Of a DNA stretch of 64,000 bases, positions 59,957 to 64,000 are shown piece by piece. The first letter of the stretch is position 1. Every line of letters starts with the position of its first letter. The notes below the pieces were generated by a model that was not told where the DNA came from, did no database searches, and worked only from the letters and a program-made list of their open reading frames with translations. This DNA comes from Clostridia bacterium (GTDB lineage: Bacteria; Bacillota; Clostridia; Lachnospirales; Lachnospiraceae): contig CAJTFE010000013.1 of assembly GCA_910575725.1 (NCBI GenBank), positions 1 to 64,000 of the forward strand. The letters are read 5' to 3'. The translations under genes were made by a program, and so were the position numbers.

Positions 59957-62900
59957 ATGTCGAAAAGAGTACATGAACTTGCAAAAGAATTAGATAAGAC
60001 AAATAAAGAGATTCTCGCATTTTTAAGTGGGAAGAGTATAGAGGTAAAGAGCCATATGAGCATGCTCACAGATGAGCAGGAGGGCATGGTGAAAAAGGCA
60101 TTTGGGCCAAAGCCGGCAGCTCCTGTAAAGGAAGGAGCGCAGCCGAAAGAGGCGGCATCAGCAGCGCCTGCGGCTCCGCCCAGAAAGAAAAAAATCATTG
60201 CGGTGTACAACACCCATAACAGCCAGACGGGAATCAAAGACCCGAGAGCGGAGCGCCGGGCCAGCCAGGCCCGTTCCCAGCAGGCCCGTCCGGCAGCACC
60301 TGGACAGGGAAAGCCTGCGGCGCCGGGACAGGGGAGACCTGCCCAGGCACAGAGTCAGGCCCGTCCCGGGGGTTCAGGTCTTGGAAGACCTGCCCAATCC
60401 CAGAGTCAGGCCCGTCCGGCAGCGCCCGGACAGACAAAGCCGGCAGCGCCGGGACAGGGTCAGGCCCGTCCGGCGGCAGGCGCACAGGGAAAGACGGCCG
60501 GTCCGGAGCAGCCTGTAAAGCCTTTGAATACAGAGGAGCCCAAGGCAGCTCCCACAGCGGCAGTGGAGCGTCCGGTACAAAAGCCGGCTTCCCAGGAGGA
60601 GCGCCGTCCCCAGCAGAGTGCAGTGCGTCCGGCCCAGGGTGCAGGACGTGACGGCCAGAGAGCTTCCGGGACACCAGGAAGAGACGGCCGTGATAACCGG
60701 GGCGGCCAGGGAAGAGACGGCCGGGATAACCGCGCAGGCCAGGGCCGCGACGGTCAGAGAAGCTTCGGAGGCCAGGGAAGAGACGGCCGGGATAACCGCG
60801 CAGGCCAGGGCCGCGACGGCCAGAGAAGCTTCGGAGGCCAGGGAAGAGACGGCCGGGATAACCGCACAGGCCAGGGCCGCGACGGCCAGAGAAGCTTCGG
60901 AGGCCAGGGAAGAGACAGCCGGGATAACCGCACAGGCCAGGGCCGCGACGGTCAGAGAAGCTTCGGAGGCCAGGGAAGAGACGGCCGCGACAGTCGGGGA
61001 GGCCAGTCCAGGGATAACCGCCGTTCCATGGATATTCCGGCAGCTCCTTCCGTGACAGAGCTTCGAAAGACGGAAAACCGCAGAGCGGAGAATAAGAATC
61101 GAAATGATGACAGCAAAAAAGAGAAAAACAGCAAATTTAATGACAACTGGAGCGGCAAGCCCGGTCAGGGAGGCCGCAGGCCGAATCAAGGCGGCAATCG
61201 TCCGAACCAGAAAAACGGCAGGGGCGCTAAAGGCTCTGCGCCGGTGCGTCCGACGCCTCCGGCGCCAAAGAAGGAAGATCTTACGCCAAAGGTAATAGAG
61301 ATTCCGGAGCTTATCAGCATTCACGATCTGGCAGAGCGCATGAAGATCCAGCCCTCCGTCATTATCAAAAAGCTGTTTCTTGCAGGCAAGATGGTTACAG
61401 TTAATTCCGAGCTGGATTTTGATGCAGCCGGAGAGCTTGCCATGGAGATGAACTTTGATCCCGTTCCGGAGGAAAAAGAGGATGTTATCGGCAAGATGCT
61501 TGAGGATATAGAGGATGCGGAAGACAGCCTTGTGGCCCGTCCGCCGGTAGTCTGCGTTATGGGCCATGTAGACCATGGTAAGACTTCCCTTCTGGATGCC
61601 ATCCGTGACACCCATGTGATTGACCGGGAGGCCGGGGGAATCACCCAGCACATCGGCGCTTATGTGGTAACCATCAACGGCCAGAAGATTACCTTCCTGG
61701 ATACCCCGGGACATGAGGCATTTACGGCTATGCGTATGCGCGGAGCCAATTCTACGGATATTGCGATCCTGGTGGTAGCCGCCGACGACGGCGTGATGCC
61801 CCAGACCGTGGAGGCCATCAACCATGCAAAGGCCGCAGGCATTGAGATTATTGTAGCGATTAATAAAGTAGATAAGCCCAGCGCCAATATTGAGCGTGTA
61901 AAGCAGGAGTTAGTAGAGCATGAGCTGATTCCCGAGGACTGGGGCGGAAGCACCATTTTCGTACCCGTATCGGCTCACACCCATGAGGGACTGGATCAGC
62001 TTTTGGAAATGATCCTTTTAACGGCCGAGGTACTGGAGCTTAAGTCCAACCCCAACCGCAGGGCAAGAGGCCTCGTTATTGAGGCAGAGCTTGACAAAGG
62101 AAAGGGACCGGTTGCAACGGTTCTGGTTCAGAAGGGAACCCTTCATGTGGGCGATCACATTGCAGTGGGCGCCTGCCACGGTAAGGTCCGGGCTATGATG
62201 GACGACAACGGACGCCGGGTGAAGGAGGCAGGCCCCTCTAAGCCCGTTGAGATTCTCGGCCTTAACGATGTGCCGGGAGCCGGCGAGATCTTTGTATCGC
62301 CGGAGACTGACAAGGAGGCAAGAACCTTTGCGGAAACCTACGTAAAGGAGAGCCGTGAAAAGCTTCTGGAGGATACCAAGCTTAAGATGTCCCTGGATGA
62401 TCTGTATTCCCAGATTCAGTCCGGCAATCTGAAGGAATTGAATATTATCGTAAAGGCAGACGTGCAGGGCTCCGTGGAGGCCGTAAAGCAGAGTCTCTTA
62501 AAGCTCTCCAACGAGGAGGTTGTGGTGAAGATCATCCATGGCGGCGTGGGTGCGATCAATGAGTCCGACGTGAGCCTGGCTTCCGCTTCCAATGCCATTA
62601 TCATCGGTTTCAATGTAAGGCCGGATGCCACGGCAAAGGAGACGGCGGAGCGCGAGAAGGTAGATCTGCGTCTGTACCGTGTGATTTACGATGCCATCAA
62701 CGATGTGGAGACAGCCATGAAGGGAATGCTGGATCCTGTCTTCGAGGAAAAGGTGCTGGGCCATGCGGAGGTACGCCAGATCTTCAAGGCCTCCGGCGTG
62801 GGCAACATTGCCGGATCCTATGTGCTGGACGGAGTATTCCAGAGAGGCTGCAAGTGCCGGATTACCAGAGAGGGCGATCAGATCTTCGACGGCGCCCTGG

Positions 62901-63037
62901 CTTCCTTGAAGCGGTTTAAGGATGACGTGAAGGAAGTAAAGGCCGGCTATGAGTGCGGTCTGGTATTTGAGAAATTTAATGATATCCAGGAGCTGGATAT
63001 TGTGGAAGCCTATACCATGGTAGAGGTTCCGCGGTAG
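59957..63037 (+). CDS. infB: Translation initiation factor IF-2
   Basis: A GTPase that brings initiator tRNA to the ribosome. The 1026 residues comprise an N-terminal IF2N motif ([19 protein letters not shown]), a very long disordered Ala/Pro/Gln then Arg/Gly/Asp-rich region (about 55-440), a second IF2N ([20 protein letters not shown]), the G domain (GHVDHGKTS near 535, DTPGHE, NKVDK), and domains II-IV ending in [10 protein letters not shown]. Within the linker a 22-residue unit is repeated about five times. The length is well above the 700-900 residues common in Firmicutes. Confidence 0.97.
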   Translation: MSKRVHELAKELDKTNKEILAFLSGKSIEVKSHMSMLTDEQEGMVKKAFGPKPAAPVKEGAQPKEAASAAPAAPPRKKKIIAVYNTHNSQTGIKDPRAERRASQARSQQARPAAPGQGKPAAPGQGRPAQAQSQARPGGSGLGRPAQSQSQARPAAPGQTKPAAPGQGQARPAAGAQGKTAGPEQPVKPLNTEEPKAAPTAAVERPVQKPASQEERRPQQSAVRPAQGAGRDGQRASGTPGRDGRDNRGGQGRDGRDNRAGQGRDGQRSFGGQGRDGRDNRAGQGRDGQRSFGGQGRDGRDNRTGQGRDGQRSFGGQGRDSRDNRTGQGRDGQRSFGGQGRDGRDSRGGQSRDNRRSMDIPAAPSVTELRKTENRRAENKNRNDDSKKEKNSKFNDNWSGKPGQGGRRPNQGGNRPNQKNGRGAKGSAPVRPTPPAPKKEDLTPKVIEIPELISIHDLAERMKIQPSVIIKKLFLAGKMVTVNSELDFDAAGELAMEMNFDPVPEEKEDVIGKMLEDIEDAEDSLVARPPVVCVMGHVDHGKTSLLDAIRDTHVIDREAGGITQHIGAYVVTINGQKITFLDTPGHEAFTAMRMRGANSTDIAILVVAADDGVMPQTVEAINHAKAAGIEIIVAINKVDKPSANIERVKQELVEHELIPEDWGGSTIFVPVSAHTHEGLDQLLEMILLTAEVLELKSNPNRRARGLVIEAELDKGKGPVATVLVQKGTLHVGDHIAVGACHGKVRAMMDDNGRRVKEAGPSKPVEILGLNDVPGAGEIFVSPETDKEARTFAETYVKESREKLLEDTKLKMSLDDLYSQIQSGNLKELNIIVKADVQGSVEAVKQSLLKLSNEEVVVKIIHGGVGAINESDVSLASASNAIIIGFNVRPDATAKETAEREKVDLRLYRVIYDAINDVETAMKGMLDPVFEEKVLGHAEVRQIFKASGVGNIAGSYVLDGVFQRGCKCRITREGDQIFDGALASLKRFKDDVKEVKAGYECGLVFEKFNDIQELDIVEAYTMVEVPR
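60704..61020 (+). repeat. 66-bp tandem repeats inside infB
   Basis: Four near-identical 66-bp units start at 60704, 60770, 60836 and 60902, and a partial, diverged fifth at 60968. Each encodes [20 protein letters not shown] plus FG with minor changes. A degenerate unit precedes them at about 60638-60703. Confidence 0.93.
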
Positions 63038-63089
63038 AAAGCCGCCTGGCTTTGAGGCCGAGGATAAGCTTTGGCCTATGGAGATAAGA

Positions 63090-63479
63090 ATGAGAAAGAA
63101 CAGTATCAAAAATACAAGGATTAACGGAGAGGTCAGAAGAGAGCTGAGCAATATCATCCGGGGAGAGATCAAGGATCCCCGGATCCATCCCATGACCACG
63201 GTGGTAGAGGTAGAGGTGGCTCCTGACTTGAAGAGCGCCAAGGCTTATATCAGCGTTCTGGGGGATGAAAAGGCACAGCAGGATACCCTGGCAGGCTTAA
63301 AAAGCGCAGAGGGCTATATCCGCAGGGCTCTGGCCAAATCCATCAATCTGCGCAACACACCAGAGATCCGCTTTATCCTGGATCAGTCCATTGAATATGG
63401 TGTAAATATGTCCAAATTTATTGACGATGTAAACCGGAAAGAAGATGAGGATGATGAATATGATCAAACTGGAGAATGA
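63090..63479 (+). CDS. rbfA: Ribosome-binding factor A
   Basis: A small 30S maturation factor. The 129 residues include the KH-like core RINGEVRRELSNIIRGEIKDPRIHPMTTVVEVEVAPDLKSAKAYISVLGDE and LRNTPEIRFILDQSIEYG. The start at 63090 has GGAG 6 bases upstream; an ATG at 63078 overlaps that site. The C-terminus is acidic and overlaps the next gene. Confidence 0.95.
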   Translation: MRKNSIKNTRINGEVRRELSNIIRGEIKDPRIHPMTTVVEVEVAPDLKSAKAYISVLGDEKAQQDTLAGLKSAEGYIRRALAKSINLRNTPEIRFILDQSIEYGVNMSKFIDDVNRKEDEDDEYDQTGE

Positions 63480-64000
63480 GCTTAGACAGGTAAAAAGTGT
63501 TGCAATTGCGGGCCATGTAAGACCAGACGGGGACTGTACCGGTTCCTGTCTGGCCGTGTACAATTATATCCGGGAGCATTTTCCGGCGGTGAAGGCGGCA
63601 GTCTATCTGGAAACGGTGAATCCCTCCTTTGCAATGCTGTATAGGTCTGAGGAAATACAGACAGAATGCGCCAAGGATGAGAGGTACGATCTCTTCCTGG
63701 CCCTGGACGTAAGTGATAAGGAACGCATGGGAGCGGCTGCAAAGTATTTTGAGACAGCAGGCAGAAGAGTCTGCATCGATCATCATATTACTAACCAGGG
63801 ATTTGCAGATGAGGACTGGATTGAGCCGGATGCCAGCTCCACCTCAGAACTGGTGTTCAAGAGTATGGAGGAGGATAAGATTTCCAAAGAAACGGCGGAG
63901 GCCCTCTATATGGGCATTATTCACGATACGGGAATCTTCCAGTACTCTAATACCACCCAGGAAACCATGGAGATTGCCGGAAAGCTCATGGCAAAAGGGA
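63460..64000 (+). CDS. nrnA: DHH-family phosphoesterase NrnA (3'-truncated by window edge)
   Basis: This is the N-terminal 180 residues of an NrnA-type nano-RNase/pAp phosphatase, which degrades short RNAs and 3'-phosphoadenosine 5'-phosphate. Metal-binding motifs: AGHVRPDGDCTGS (about 18-30), ALDVSDKERMG and the DHH motif CIDHHITNQGFAD, followed by ASSTSELVF and GIIHDTGIFQYSNTT. The start is chosen at 63460 (GAGG 9 bases upstream); ATGs at 63451 and 63454 are also in frame. It overlaps rbfA by 20 bp, as usual in this operon. Confidence 0.93.
   Translation, partial: MIKLENELRQVKSVAIAGHVRPDGDCTGSCLAVYNYIREHFPAVKAAVYLETVNPSFAMLYRSEEIQTECAKDERYDLFLALDVSDKERMGAAAKYFETAGRRVCIDHHITNQGFADEDWIEPDASSTSELVFKSMEEDKISKETAEALYMGIIHDTGIFQYSNTTQETMEIAGKLMAKG

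Noticed and set aside
60704-61020. CRISPR array
   Set aside because: Units are contiguous, in frame, and multiples of three bases inside infB.
60374-61825. 483-codon open frame on the minus strand opposite infB
   Set aside because: It exists only because the GC-rich repeat lacks stops in that frame. The product is repetitive with no family resemblance, and infB is certain.

Overview
The window looks like chromosome of a spore-forming Clostridia, most likely a Lachnospiraceae of medium GC. The evidence is a SpoVAF/GerA-type germination protein behind a forespore-like promoter, the order rimP-nusA-ylxR-ylxQ-infB-rbfA-nrnA, the PduL-AckA acetate route, the DUF177-rpmF pair and a sigma-54/mannose-type PTS locus. 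Nearly every gene is on the + strand; the exceptions are a HAD phosphatase and a LysR remnant. No rRNA, tRNA or CRISPR array was seen.

Layout. 0-5.4 kb: end of an IS66 transposase, a chemoreceptor and a C-type-lectin-like lipoprotein, and a convergent HAD phosphatase. 5.4-11 kb: SpoVAF, then two defective IS1182-type elements flanking an Rpn-type nuclease gene. 11-17.3 kb: a J-like/TPR protein with an HscC-type Hsp70, YbaK and precorrin-2 dehydrogenase. 17.3-20.1 kb: an AAA/PD-(D/E)XK protein and a divergent CDF transporter. 20.2-30.1 kb: an M20 amidohydrolase, rpoN, a LevR-type activator, a consensus sigma-54 promoter, EIIA/B/C/D of the mannose family, and 6-phosphogluconate dehydrogenase. 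30.3-35.4 kb: AbgT transporter, S9 peptidase and amidohydrolase. 36-41.6 kb: hemB-hemL, a lactonase, pduL-ackA. 41.8-50.8 kb: DUF177-rpmF, ruvAB, zapA, a U32 peptidase, FtsW/RodA and a penicillin-binding protein. 51-57.3 kb: an amino-acid ABC transporter, purC-purB, a Ca2+/Na+ antiporter. 57.3-64 kb: the nusA-infB operon, running off the window inside nrnA.

How the genes work together. The 21.5-30.1 kb block is a self-contained regulon. Sigma-54 and its activator lie directly upstream of the promoter they would use, and the operon ends in the enzyme that would consume gluconate-6-phosphate, so a gluconate-type PTS is the best guess. PduL-AckA makes ATP and acetate from acetyl-CoA. AbgT, the S9 peptidase and the amidohydrolase look like a peptide or amide scavenging unit.

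The most unusual signals are non-coding. (1) A dispersed family of structured leaders ends in GGAACTGGAAT just before ribosome binding sites; two full copies show compensatory base changes. (2) Two foldback elements of about 215 bp are related to each other. (3) A 125-bp unit is tandemly duplicated before zapA. (4) A TGAACAGTAACG motif recurs roughly 90-185 bp upstream of genes.
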